64,000 bases of DNA, from the NCBI GenBank assembly GCA_014773175.1, contig VXCM01000706.1, positions 62,001-126,000 of the forward strand. Reading direction: 5' to 3'. The notes beneath the pieces were generated by a model, which was not told the origin of the DNA, did no database searches, and saw only the letters and a list, made by a program, of their open reading frames with translations. Origin of the DNA: Lucifuga dentata (taxonomy: Eukaryota > Chordata > Actinopteri > Ophidiiformes > Bythitidae). Below, one piece after another: positions 31,750-40,864 of the stretch (position 1 is the first letter of the stretch; each line of letters opens with the position of its first letter). The position numbers and the translations under genes were made by a program.

Positions 31750-33545
31750 TGATACTGACTTTTAAAATGCATTGTTTTACCAACACTTCAGTTTCATATG
31801 TAAGTTGATGCTCAGCTGAAGGGGAAACTGAGAGGTGCTGTGACAACAGGTTGAAAAAAGCTTCACAGATGGAAAGAATTCATTTGGGAGTGATTTAGAT
31901 GCCAAGCTGGCCAAAGAAAGCCAGTGGCAAAAGGGCATCATTAGTGCCAAATTTTCCATGAGGAGAAAATTTCCCATGGTTCTGGACTTATGTAACCTGC
32001 ATTTTGTCAAAACGATGAAGGTTTAAAGCATTGGCAAAATTCTAATCTTGTCTGAAAATATATTGCTTCTTTTATATACAGCTGGTGGAAACATATTATC
32101 TCCTGCAATATAATCAAAAGCAGATTAAGTACACAAAGCACATGGCACCTTAATGTAGCCCATCTGCAGTGTCTTTGTGGAATCTCAGTAATAAATCTGA
32201 AAGCCTTCATAGCAAACAGCTCAAATGCATGTTACCATTAGTACATTATTTCTAATTCAAATAAATTTTATGGGGATTTTGAAGATTGATTAGGCTGATA
32301 TGATAACACAGATAATTTTCTACAATTTGGTGTGTCTGTGCCATTCTGTGACCAGAATGGTATTTCTCAAACTGTGCCAGGCCATATCATGCAACCAGTT
32401 CCTGGGGATGAGAAGCTCACAGCTTTTCAGCTGTTTATCATACTGGCAGAGGCTTTCAAAAGCTGTTGAGTCACAAAAATAGCATGCATCTGAATGCCAC
32501 AGCTCACTTTCAATCTAAAGTAATCTTTGTGATAACACAGTCATTTTTGTTTCATAGCTATTCGCAGTACAAGAGCATTTGACAGGAGGTTTACAGGAAA
32601 TTATCTGTCAAGTGCACTCGTGAAAGTGTTTATATAGAGACAAATGACAAATTTTCCTTTGGCACAGACTGCATACTGCATAGTGTCATTCTTACTAGGT
32701 CTGTATCAGCACATGTGGGAATTTAAATATCTCCTTTGTCAGTACAAGTTTTAAAGATTTTAGTACAGGGGCACATTTACATCCATGGCCTCATTTAAGT
32801 GGAAATAACATAAAATAATGTCTTACTACATCAAAAAGTTAACAGAGCTGCACATTGTCACTTGTAAGAGTGACATTTAAAAAATAACCTGAGAATACAC
32901 AACAAGATCTGGAACACCAACCCCTAAAGTCTCCAACACAACAATGTATTAACCAAAACAAAACCACATGACCTGTCACCTCTGCAGCACTTCCCCCTCC
33001 CACAACACAGATAGTTCAAGAGAGTGAGTGAGACAAGTGTTCACATAATGCTAAGAATAGTCAGGGAGCAACTTAATTAAACAGGAAATTGTTGGAATAT
33101 CCTGTAGAGAGCAGATATTCATTTAATAGGAGGTTTTTAAGTTGAGGAAAACATTTCACACCCAGGTAAAAGCCTGCAGTGTGAGAAAAAAAAATCCACT
33201 GAGGGTTGCTGCTTGTCACTCATCATTGCAGAGTCATGTGCCTGAGTTATATATTTCTATTGCTGCTTAAAAGCAATAAAGCAGAGAACAGCTGCCACAT
33301 CAGAAGATAATTTTGCTAGCTATACCACCATACCAATAGTCACACTAATAACAAAACTAAAGCACATTTATCAAAATCTTTCAGCCTCCAGTGTCTTTAT
33401 AATAACAGAAAGACTTTGTATGTAGGCATTTATAGCACAAACTCTGGCATGACCTGTATTCATTTTAACCAGCCTCCACCGCCCTGCCTTACCTAGAGAT
33501 GGGAATCTGCAGACGTTTCTTACGGATTCTCACCAGTTCAGCCAT
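21552..33545 (-). CDS. pde1b: Calcium/calmodulin-dependent 3',5'-cyclic nucleotide phosphodiesterase 1B (PDE1B2-type isoform)
   Basis: PDE1B hydrolyses cAMP and cGMP in the cytosol and is stimulated by Ca2+/calmodulin. Fourteen exons join with no frame break into 519 residues (human PDE1B2 is 516): 33493-33545, 31247-31360, 30430-30612, 29932-29998, 29661-29777, 28730-28870, 27742-27842, 26871-26996, 24977-25078, 24647-24767, 23152-23233, 22645-22762, 22135-22271, 21552-21649. The N-terminus ([20 protein letters not shown]) matches the PDE1B2 start. Class I PDE ligands are present: His203/His207 in [19 protein letters not shown] at 243-249, the Asp in HTADISHP (350), and the invariant purine-binding Gln (about 401) in SQIGFIDF. 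The C-terminal block ELVSFRSIW...NKLKWKE favours PDE1B over PDE1A and PDE1C, and synteny agrees. NCKAP1L lies head-to-tail upstream and PPP1R1A converges downstream. Confidence 0.96.
22135..22271 (-). CDS. pde1b: PDE1B exon 13, C-terminal region
   Basis: The exon encodes [40 protein letters not shown] and ESGSN. The VSFRS.W...N..KWKE pattern is shared with human PDE1B and is the best paralogue marker in this gene. A (TTTC)n run split by an N lies about 35 bases upstream on the minus strand. Confidence 0.9.
22307..22422. repeat. (TTTC)n microsatellite split by N
   Basis: TTTC runs flank an N at 22356, and attgctgacacactgagctt stands before each run. As at 16361, this is one locus represented twice at an unmerged overlap. 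It lies next to the acceptor of PDE1B exon 13. Confidence 0.85.
22645..22762 (-). CDS. pde1b: PDE1B exon 12, end of catalytic domain
   Basis: The exon encodes [20 protein letters not shown] and [18 protein letters not shown]. The FIDFIV.PTFS.LTD block is conserved in PDE1 enzymes; the Pro-rich remainder starts the variable C-terminal tail. Tyr replaces the Glu found at FIVEPTF in the mammalian proteins. Confidence 0.93.
23152..23233 (-). CDS. pde1b: PDE1B exon 11, substrate-binding glutamine
   Basis: The exon encodes [20 protein letters not shown] and LVAESQI. The Gln of SQIGF is the invariant residue that grips the purine ring of cAMP or cGMP. The 3' splice site reads tttgtgag, a rare GAG acceptor, but only this choice keeps [10 protein letters not shown] intact. 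Confidence 0.93.
24555..24619. repeat. (AGAAG)n pentanucleotide repeat
   Basis: About twelve AGAAG units lie on the plus strand, so CTTCT units lie on the PDE1B pre-mRNA, beginning 27 bases downstream of the exon 10 donor. Confidence 0.9.
24647..24767 (-). CDS. pde1b: PDE1B exon 10, second metal-site aspartate
   Basis: The exon encodes [20 protein letters not shown] and [20 protein letters not shown]. The Asp of HTADISHP completes the Zn2+ site. Human PDE1B, as I recall it, has HAADISHP, so Ala to Thr is a mild substitution beside the ligand. Confidence 0.95.
24977..25078 (-). CDS. pde1b: PDE1B exon 9
   Basis: The exon encodes [20 protein letters not shown] and [13 protein letters not shown], with the VLATDM motif that marks class I PDEs. 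Its 3' splice site is preceded by a (TG)n run in place of a normal pyrimidine tract. Confidence 0.95.
25085..25104. repeat. (AC)n microsatellite at the exon 9 acceptor
   Basis: AC units on the plus strand read as UG in the PDE1B transcript and sit immediately upstream of the ttgacag acceptor of exon 9. Confidence 0.9.
25149..25210. repeat. Two adjacent inverted repeats in a PDE1B intron
   Basis: The first hairpin has 20-base arms (25149-25168 and 25171-25190) with one mismatch and a two-base loop. The second has perfect 10-base arms gccagcaatt and aattgctggc (25191-25200, 25211-25220) around ten bases. They are contiguous. Confidence 0.85.
25413..25861 (+). mobile_element. Internally deleted Tc1/mariner-like element
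   Basis: The left end reads ggggttcaaaagtctgagac and the right end, reverse-complemented, cagtggggtccaaaagtctg, which are imperfect terminal inverted repeats flanked by TA. At 25631-25708 a plus-strand remnant reads [18 protein letters not shown] and ends in a stop shortly after, matching the C-terminus typical of Tc1 transposases. Most of the transposase is missing, so the copy is dead. Part of the left end is written twice around an N at 25489, which is an assembly artefact. It lies in the PDE1B intron between exons 8 and 9. Confidence 0.75.
26871..26996 (-). CDS. pde1b: PDE1B exon 8
   Basis: The exon encodes [20 protein letters not shown] and [21 protein letters not shown], a conserved helical part of the catalytic core containing the YND...ENHH-type segment. 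It ends two bases into a Met codon. Confidence 0.95.
27742..27842 (-). CDS. pde1b: PDE1B exon 7, HDYEHTG metal motif
   Basis: The exon encodes [20 protein letters not shown] followed by [13 protein letters not shown]. The His-Asp pair of HDYEHTG coordinates the catalytic metals. The acceptor is ttaag, weaker than the usual cag but preceded by a good pyrimidine tract. Confidence 0.95.
27947..28278. mobile_element. Nonautonomous hAT-like MITE
   Basis: The segment starts cagtggttctcaaa and ends tttgagaaccatgg, ends that resemble hAT (Charlie-type) terminal inverted repeats. It is about 330 bases long and carries no coding sequence. A clean 8-bp target duplication is not visible (ttgtag recurs imperfectly at both sides). 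It lies in the PDE1B intron between exons 6 and 7. Confidence 0.65.
28730..28870 (-). CDS. pde1b: PDE1B exon 6, first metal/catalytic histidines
   Basis: The exon contains [20 protein letters not shown]. In class I PDEs the first His of this motif is the general acid and the His of HAAD binds Zn2+; both are present. The exon is phase 0 at both ends (acceptor tttgcag, donor gtacga). Confidence 0.95.
29627..29658. repeat. Poly(A) run with N beside PDE1B exon 5 donor
   Basis: This run, broken by an N at 29643, reads as poly(U) in the PDE1B transcript and starts only a few bases after the exon 5 donor. Its true length is unresolved in the assembly. Confidence 0.85.
29661..29777 (-). CDS. pde1b: PDE1B exon 5, start of catalytic domain
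   Basis: The exon encodes [20 protein letters not shown] and [19 protein letters not shown], the first helices of the PDE fold (WCFDVFSLNQAADDHALRTIVFELLTRHNL in human, shown in outline). The donor is AAG|gtcttt and leads straight into a poly(T) run split by an N at 29643. Confidence 0.95.
29932..29998 (-). CDS. pde1b: PDE1B exon 4
   Basis: The 67 bases encode [20 protein letters not shown] and LR, corresponding to the MFRRTYTSVG...NCLK stretch of human PDE1B at the entry to the catalytic domain. The region after AYT is variable among PDE1 paralogues. Confidence 0.9.
30430..30612 (-). CDS. pde1b: PDE1B exon 3, regulatory linker
   Basis: The exon encodes [28 protein letters not shown] and [19 protein letters not shown], the hallmark PDE1 sequence just before the catalytic domain. 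On the minus strand the pyrimidine tract of its 3' splice site is a long (CT)n microsatellite, and the donor is the unusual gtttgt. Confidence 0.95.
30630..30664. repeat. (AG)n microsatellite forming the exon 3 pyrimidine tract
   Basis: AG on the plus strand is CU in the PDE1B transcript. The run ends about 18 bases upstream of the exon 3 acceptor, so it occupies the place of the pyrimidine tract and branch region. Confidence 0.9.
30948..31060. repeat. Possible interspersed repeat fragment
   Basis: gttgccctgaagaaggttta and gcaataacgcttttacttgc resemble the ccctgaagaaggc...gaaacg strings found at the ends of some fish retroelements. Similarity is judged from memory only, and no coding remnant was identified. 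Confidence 0.3.
31247..31360 (-). CDS. pde1b: PDE1B exon 2, calmodulin-binding/autoinhibitory region
   Basis: The exon reads [20 protein letters not shown] and continues [17 protein letters not shown], the N-terminal regulatory segment conserved in all PDE1 enzymes (LRYMVKQLENG...[16 protein letters not shown] in human PDE1B). It is the first exon common to both predicted isoforms, and both first exons end with two bases of the codon completed here. Confidence 0.95.
31398..31487. repeat. (AAT)n microsatellite
   Basis: About 30 AAT/ATA units with a few interruptions in PDE1B intron 1, less than 100 bases upstream of exon 2 on the minus strand. Confidence 0.92.
31639..31747. repeat. (GT)n microsatellite with N
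   Basis: A run of about 108 bases of GT in PDE1B intron 1, broken by an N at 31687; its true length is unresolved. Confidence 0.92.
33493..33545 (-). CDS. pde1b: PDE1B exon 1, PDE1B2-type start
   Basis: The ATG at 33545-33543 opens [17 protein letters not shown] plus two bases of Arg, then gtaagg. Human PDE1B2 begins MANPVPVQRSHLQGPILRLR, with the same length up to the shared LR, which fixes this as the short-isoform first exon. The basic RIRKKRLQ stretch leads into the calmodulin-binding and inhibitory region. Confidence 0.88.
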
Positions 33546-33699
33546 TCCACAATCAAGATGTGCCCTAGTGGACCCCAGAGTTCAATAAAAGCAGTAATAG
33601 GGTGAAAAGGGAACGCTAGTGCAGGAAAGTAGTAAGCAGAAAAGATCTCTCAACCACCAACGCAAACTTGTGTGTCCTGAGACAGACTTCTGTTTCAGC

Positions 33700-33760
33700 A
33701 GCTCTCCCACCCACTTCTGGGGGGACCTACTCCACTTCACTCTGATTGGTTAGGCAGGCC
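33700..33760 (-). promoter_or_regulatory. Candidate PDE1B2-type promoter with CCAAT box
   Basis: Reading on the minus strand, ctaaccaatcag (CCAAT at 33749-33745) and cagaagtgggtgggag (a CACCC/GC-like box around 33705-33716) lie 160-210 bases upstream of the exon 1 ATG. There is no clear TATA box. A (GT)n run with an N at 33783 lies just beyond, and its true length is unknown. Start sites were not mapped. Confidence 0.4.
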
Positions 33761-33773
33761 CAAAGTGTGTCAG

Positions 33774-33783
33774 GGTGTGTGTN

Positions 33784-33841
<58 letters not shown>
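33774..33841. repeat. (GT)n microsatellite with N near the PDE1B promoter
   Basis: A GT run with an N at 33783 lies about 230-300 bases upstream of the PDE1B2-type ATG. Confidence 0.92.
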
Positions 33842-33842
<1 letters not shown>

Positions 33843-35598
33843 TGAGTGTCTTTGTGAGTGAGTGTTTGTGTATATGCACAAAGCAACTCTCTGAAGTGTG
33901 AGTGAGATGACCTCACTGACGAAGTGTTGACTGCAATGCTTTCAAGCAGTGTGTACTCTTAATCCCAAATGAGAATTTTCCACTGCGGCCACAAATCAAG
34001 GAACCACAGAGAGTCTTTCAGTGCAACCCACCAGAGTCACCCTAACCAAAATATATAAACAAAGCTTGTCCTCAAAAGCCACCCGCAACAGCCCCATAGG
34101 TTAACTGCTGTACTTGTTACTGCTGTGCACAAAAAAAAACTTGAGGGGCTGTGGCTGAAAGGGAAAAAAAGGCGCTCTTACATTTAAAAATGATTTAAAC
34201 TAAGCTTAAGGAGAAGTATATCTATTTTATCAGGTTGTGTATTTATTTTATTTAATTTTTTGCCACAAATGATTGCCTTCAGACATCATTATGTGAAAAT
34301 ATTATATAGGTCAGGGCCTTTTGTGCTTCCTGCGTGCATGTGCAGGTACAAAATAAACGTAACAGTCACATGACAGTAAAAGTGCACAGACAAAACTAAT
34401 CTGGCAGCTTCAATCACCAGAAGATCATAATTTACACAATATCATTCATTTACGGCAAAGTCAAGAAATTTTAATGAGAAAACAGCACATATACTGGATC
34501 AGAAACACGAGTGCCAACCTTAAACACTTTTACAGTTGCAGGTCCTAAATGCATTAGCAGTCTTTTTATAGAGTTTTGGAAGAGTTGTGAGAGCTGTGCT
34601 GCAGCATGGCTTGGGAAAGCCCCTGCCTGCTCTTCGTCTTTTTACTTGCTTGTCCTGCTTGGACTACTGGGTCAGACTGACTCTCATGCTCCCATGCTCT
34701 TTGACATGGCACAACATATTGCAAAAATGGAGAAAAGCAGTATTACGCCATGCAATTCTACTAAGTCATTTTTAGCTTTTTTTTTTTTTTTTTTTTTTAG
34801 CCAATGTAAGAAAAATTGCACGTTGAAGAAATAGACAAAAAGAGACAAAAAACAAATCTCATGTTTTAAATAGACTTTAAGTAGTCATTTACAATGAGCT
34901 AACAAGTCAAAACTAGTTTCCCTCTTCCTCCACACTTAAAACCACATCCATTATCCATGATGATGATGATGATGATGATGACAAATGCCCTCTGATCTCT
35001 TCCTGTCCACTAACTGACTACATCTAAAAGTAATTTGTCTCTGCTTGGGAGCTAAAATTGAAAGCCACTGAGGGTGCTGTGGATCACCAGGTCATTTGTG
35101 TTTTTACGAACATGGAATTAAGAATCTTTCACCCAAGCCAAAAGGGGTTTTTTTTTTGACTGAAGATAATTAAGTAAACAGCTGTCATTTGTTTAGGTTT
35201 AGTTTTTAACATTTTTGACCTCAGTTTCTGTTATAGCCACAGACTTAAATGTAATATGGTCAACTTTAAACACAAACAACCACTTGGGTTTGAATAATGA
35301 ATTTGGTGAAGGACATCATGCAAAGTAGATTGCTCATCATATAGCTTACAGTCTATGCTGGATTTTGCAGAAAACAATAGTGAAGCAACAGCAACAACAG
35401 TGAATTTATTGAACAACAGTGACCTTCTATTTAAATAAAACGTCACCCTGTGGCTCATGACATCCTGAGATAGCCTCTGAAAGCTGTCCAGCTGCAGAAT
35501 TGACAGAATTACAGAATTTACTCATTTTGTTTTCATTTTAAGTAAAAAAATAATATGCAATGCACCATTTGACAAATCAAAAACTATAGCTGTCTTAC

Positions 35599-35690
35599 CA
35601 TTCCAGTGTTTTCTCCCAAGTCACAAGACTAAGATGTCTCTCAGAGAGTCTGTGTATCCTGTAAGTTGGTGTCATGACCTCCGGCTCCAT
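35599..35690 (-). CDS. pde1b: PDE1B alternative first exon (PDE1B1-type)
   Basis: On the minus strand an ATG at 35690-35688 opens 30 codons, MEPEVMTPTYRIHRLSERHL and SLVTWEKTLE, plus TG, and then a good donor (gtaagac). The phase fits exon 2 exactly, giving ...[16 protein letters not shown]. In human PDE1B1 and PDE1A a Trp sits six residues before the shared LR (W-IKLRSL-LR and W-QRLKGI-LR); here it is W-EKTLEW-LR, the same spacing. The resulting protein would be 532 residues, against 536 in human PDE1B1. The first 23 residues are not conserved. I see this as the calmodulin-binding long isoform; transcript data are needed to prove its use. Confidence 0.72.
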
Positions 35691-35713
35691 ACAAGCTGAA
35701 GACAGTGTGTATG

Positions 35714-35761
<48 letters not shown>

Positions 35762-36004
35762 TAATTTGCTCTCTTCTCTGTTTGTAATTGTTAGTCCATT
35801 ATGCTTTGTCTGCTGAGCGAGTGTGTGTATATACAGTCCTATAGTTTATATTGTGCTATTGCTGCATGTTTATGCTCACATATGCGTGCACATCTACTCC
35901 TTGTCTGTGTATGTATATTGTACTGTATGTGTGGTGTGTATATGCGTGTGTGATGTGTCAAGGTTTATAATCCTCAGTGTTCCACAAGTCAGCAGGAGAG
36001 TTTC

Positions 36005-36045
36005 TGCGTCACTGACATAATCAGCAGAGAGCCTTTATATCAGGA
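36005..36045 (-). promoter_or_regulatory. Candidate promoter of the PDE1B1-type exon
   Basis: The minus strand reads gatataaaggctctctg, with TATAAAG at 36039-36033, and 10-20 bases further gtcagtgacgcag, which contains a half-CRE-like TGACG. It is about 340 bases upstream of the alternative ATG. Position and TATA form are suggestive only. Confidence 0.35.
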
Positions 36046-36723
36046 CCAGAGTTTCCACCATTAACTGTCCTCAGTGTCTCGGGACGCCATCACGATCCAC
36101 TGTGGAGCTGCCCGGTAATAGTTCATTTACATGCAAAGCCACAACATGCAGAAGAAGATGCAAACAAAATTTTAAAAAAAATGAACATTTGAGGAAAATT
36201 CTGATTGTTTTTTTGTTTTTGTTTTTGTTTTTTAAAACTCTGAACACAATTTTATAGTGCAGTTAGATGCTCATACAAGTTTCAAACTAACTCCCAGTTT
36301 AACACACAACTACAGTGATTACACTAGTTAAAAAATAAAGAAAATAAAAAACATTTTTTGATTCACAATAAAGATAATGCTATGCACAGTGTTATTTAAA
36401 TTTATGGAAGTAATCTGAAGAGCTACTGTTCTCCTTAAAGGGAGAACAGTTTACTGCTGGAAACCTGCTGAGTGGAAGCATTATAGAGGGTCAGCAGGTC
36501 AGAAACTGCAAATTGTACACATTTTAATTCGATTATGATTAATTTAGCGAGCAGAGCCCATCAGAAACAAATCCACTCATGGTTTTGCACTGACTTTGTG
36601 CGTAGTTTAAAATTGTAACTTTTGGGCTAAAAATGGAGAAAATTTGAATTTTATAATAAACTGATACAAGAATCTATCAAAATAAGAGTGTGTTTTTGCT
36701 TGTTTATGAAAAGACATGATTTT

Positions 36724-36762
<39 letters not shown>

Positions 36763-37248
36763 CCAGCTGCCTAATGAGCTGTCATTTGTGTATTCGTGAA
36801 TGTACGATTGTGTTTACGGATGTATCTGCAGTGGGAACTGAAACCCATGAGCGCACAAAGCTGTCCCTTTACCATGGTTGCTAAAGCTCTAAATACAGTT
36901 TCCACACACACACACACACACACACAGACACAGGAAGGGATGTGAACATATATATCTCCAGTGTGGCAACCAACCACAAAAGGTTGCTCTAGCTGCAGAA
37001 GGGTAAGAAAGGAGAAGGGAGGACCAAAGGAAGAAAGGATGAACACAGTAAAAATAAAGGGACATCTAAAATTAGCAAATTTTAACTCTCGTTTCTGTGA
37101 ATTTTGACTGTCATTTAAATAAAGTATGATAAATAAAGAGCGCTGGAATCACATCAGGGAGAGGAGCGAGGGTGAAGGATGGAGGAAAGACTGGAAATAG
37201 ACCAATTCAGACCAGCAGGAAACGCAGCATATTATTATTATTATCTTC

Positions 37249-37254
37249 TTTATT
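37249..37254 (-). terminator. Candidate polyadenylation signal of NCKAP1L
   Basis: TTTATT on the plus strand is AATAAA on the minus strand, about 410 bases after the NCKAP1L stop. A second hexamer at 37367-37372 is about 295 bases after the stop. Either could be used. Confidence 0.45.
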
Positions 37255-37664
37255 CATGGTAAATTTGTAAGAAATTATTTTTACACCAACTTTCAATACA
37301 ATAATCACAGAATGGAGAATCGCTGGCATAGTAAAATGTCTGATTTGCATTAGAATTTTTCAAGTTTTTATTACTGATACTGCAGCAGGTCTAAATCTAG
37401 AACATAATACTGGCAGACAAAAAGCTAGTAGGGTTTATAAAATGCAAGAAATATCTTCTTTTTTTTTTTTTTTTAANTTTTTTTTTTTTTTTTAAGTCTA
37501 GAATACATAATGTACTGGCTCACAGGAAACACCATCAGTGCTATTGCCACTACTAACTCACTCCAGTGTGTAAATATGTACAGCTGTATGAATGTGAGAC
37601 TTGAGTAGTAATTAGACCTGTAAGCATGAATGTTCATCAAAACACTGTCTTGGATAAATGAAGC

Positions 37665-40600
37665 TTAAAATTTATCCCAGAGTGGCAATAAAGGCCTGTA
37701 AACTTCTCTGTAGGCATTTCGGAGCAGAACATAAGGGAAGCAGCTCTCCAGCATGTCCTGGCTCAAGTATGGAGATTCCTCCACAATCTAAGTGAGAAAG
37801 TATTCAAAATGTTAACACACATAGACCACATTAGCAACAAGATTTTTAGTATTACATGACCCCAAATTAAAATAATCTACACTCAGCTTTAATAAGCACT
37901 TACTTCACTTTGTGCTGAGATTTGCAGCTTTCAAAACAATTAAAACTCAATTTCACTCTTGATTTGGAATAAAACCTCTCCATCCATTTGACATTTGTGC
38001 GTCACTTTGCAATAACACATGCTTTTAAAGGGCTTATAAATGGCCACTATTGAAATCATTAATTACCATTCATTTGTGCTTTACAGAGAAGAAGTCATTA
38101 TAATGCATAAATAAAAACAGATTCAGGTTTGCCAGGTTGTGACTCTACATGTGATAGAAGGATCCCTCCAGATACAGAGCATAAAGTCTAAAGACAATTC
38201 ACAGACATTTTTAACCTGATTAGACTTAATTGATTATTGTAAAGTGAAAATTCATCATTAATCATTTAATAACAATTTGGACTTATGGTAGTTGTGATGT
38301 ATAACTTATCAATCTATGTATGACTTATTGTAAATTTCAACAAACTCCAAGATTCTTCAAACTTCAAGAAGACTCTATCACAATTAGCATTCTCCTGGTA
38401 GGCCTACCATGTGTAGGAGCAGGTAGACAGATTCTCTGTTTTTGCTCTCAGTTCTTTCCACATTTTGTCCCAGCTGAAGCAGAGTGGAGGAAGCCAGCTG
38501 TGGAAAGACACAAAGTTCAAAGGAGACAGATAAAACAATAACAGCGTTTTTACACTGGTGGTCTTTGCCTGCACTGTGGCAACGGTTGGCACTGCCTTGA
38601 GAAACTTCTTTGACTGAAAAGGCTTTCAGAGCGGTGTGCCCACGATATATTCATCTTCTGTTATATTTATCTCTCACACCTAATCTTTATGGCTTTTCTA
38701 AAAGTTTATGAATAGCAATGTTTCAATATGTAATGTTGGAAAACTTAATGAAATATTTACCACTCACCAGAAGAAACTCTTTGAGGTGCTGCTCAATGTT
38801 CTTGTTCTGAACAGTGAACATGGCTGCAGCCAGCTGGTTGATCGCTGTAGCCAAACAGTGGATGTTGTTGTTGTGACCTAACAAATAGTAAGAGAGTTTT
38901 AAATAAAAAAAAAAAAAAAANAAAAAAAAAAAAAAAAAGAACATTCAGCACTACAAAAACAGATTAGAACTTCCTAAAGTAGAACGAAGAAGATATGTTT
39001 GTATCCTAATAATTACAAAGATTTACTTAATGACTCAAAAACACTTAACAGGAAGCATGCTGAGCAATGTGAGTATATTGTTTTTAAGCTCAAGCTATTT
39101 CAACAAACATACCATGGAAAATAGAGATAAAGAAAATAATCAAGAGACAAATGCCACCCTCTGCTTTGATAGAAATCTAGGCTATTTGCTGCTCTTAATG
39201 TTGCGATCCAGGCTTTGAGCCAAGTGGTTAGGGTCAGCAGGGCCATATGCCAAGAGTAACTGTATTGATGCACATCAGCCAGAGTTATCAGTAAACAAAA
39301 GTCTCTTAACAGAACCTGTTTCTCATTAACCAACATACTTTGCTTTGGACCTCGTCAGTTAGCCTGGAAAGTTTGATACAAAGACACTCTAATAGCCTTA
39401 GTTTTCAGGGCGGAGTACTTTTTAAAGATAGTATCAGGAGTTGATAAGTAATGAAGGAGGAAATGATTAATGTTTGATTGATGACTTTCTGAATACTAAT
39501 GAATGAATGAATGAATGAATGAATGAATGAATGTATACCTCCATGTTCTCGGTTATAGAAGGAGTTTGGGTCCAGGGCCAGGGTCGGCAGAGATACGGCA
39601 ATGTAAACCAGCAGCAAACAGGACAGCTTGTACTCCTCATCAATGGTTGTGTTATCTGCAGGTTTATCCACAGATCACATTAAAAAGTAAAAAGACACAC
39701 ACTTGTCCTAATAACTGAGTCAACTGTAGTTTGATTGCATTAAATGTGGCATAAATAGCTGGAAGTGTTTTTTTGTTACCTGTGTACATACTGGCAACAG
39801 CTGCAACCAGAGCGGGATCAATGTTGCATGCCAGTCCTGCACCAGAAGCCAGCTCAAAAACATTCAGAGTCACCTGTGAGATAGTAAAGCATTATGGGAA
39901 ATGCAGCTACACTATAACATAACTAGGGTACTGCAAAAAGGGATCCACAATCCTGATCCATGATGTGTGGTTGAAATACAACACACCATTTTTAAAATGT
40001 TAAGCCTTTCATTATCTCATGCCAAGACACAGCTCCAAAACGCAGCCAGTAAGAGGGTGATCATTACTGCAATCTGTCAAATTTTGCATCGCATTTTATA
40101 TAGCTGCCATAAAAATGACATATATTCTCTAAGCAATACTAAATAAATGATGGGTATGTTTATCCTGACACATAAGTTTTGATCTTGTCCTATTTCTGAT
40201 TGCATGCATGGTTGGCCTGTCTGGGTAGAATGTTTCCACTGATGTGGTTTAGAGTGCAGAGCTGCAGCAGTGATCACAGTCTCTCACGGAGACTTGAGGG
40301 ACTGCTGACGTCTTTGGGGTTATCCTGGCCCAGGCTGTGGCACGGCTGTCATGCCTCACTCAGAGGCCAGACACAAGTAAGGCGGTGGACATGAGTCACA
40401 TTCACACAGATTACTCCAAAGGAAGATAAGGAATTTAAACTGCTTGTTCTGAGAAAAACTGTAGAAGTTTTGTCAGGTCTCCAGCTCCTACATTCTGCCA
40501 CACATTGTGCTATGCTCTTCATCCTTAACCTCTGATGGCAGTTGATATTTCCTGATATAAATATACATGAGCACAAAGGTCAGTATCAAAATATGTAGTC

Positions 40601-40864
40601 AATTCTAAGCATGAAAAAACCAAACAAACATCTACATTCTTGCACAATAACTTGGCCTGTGAACATAAACTGTGTTTCTAGAGGGTGATGATTGTATTGT
40701 TATTTCTCTTTAGGATCCCAACATGCGGATGCACGTTTAACAGTGCAGCTCTCATCATTATAGGATAAAAAGTTTCAGTTTACCTTGATGTCAGTTTCAG
40801 GGGAGATGCAGTCCCTTAGGCACTCAATGGGTCCCAGTAGATAAGGACAATGCTTATGCAGGAC
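37665..40864 (-). CDS. nckap1l: NCKAP1L exons 26-31, C-terminus
   Basis: Residues 926-1129. Landmarks are [19 protein letters not shown] (exon 26), [13 protein letters not shown] (exon 27), [13 protein letters not shown] (exon 28), [20 protein letters not shown] (exon 29), [20 protein letters not shown] (exon 30) and [20 protein letters not shown] (exon 31), ending LWDKF and TAA at 37667-37665. This is the best conserved part of the protein. Exon 30 has no ATG-led ORF of its own in the correct frame and was found by homology and phase. Confidence 0.95.

Larger units (their letters stand above)
31361..33492 (-). other. PDE1B intron 1
   Basis: This intron holds an (AAT)n run at 31398-31487 and a long (GT)n run at 31639-31747 with an N at 31687. 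I saw no further exon. Because the alternative first exon lies upstream, this sequence is also the 3' part of the larger first intron of the long isoform. Confidence 0.8.
33546..37664. other. NCKAP1L-PDE1B spacer with alternative exon
   Basis: Both neighbours are on the minus strand. The spacer contains the 3' UTR of NCKAP1L, the alternative PDE1B first exon (35599-35690) and promoter candidates near 33.7 and 36.0 kb. Repeats include (GT)n at 33774-33841, 35717-35747 and 36727-36761, (AC)n at 36903-36926, (GAT)n near 34959-34981 and poly(T) split by an N at 37477. A 10-base inverted repeat lies at 36425-36450. Confidence 0.7.
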
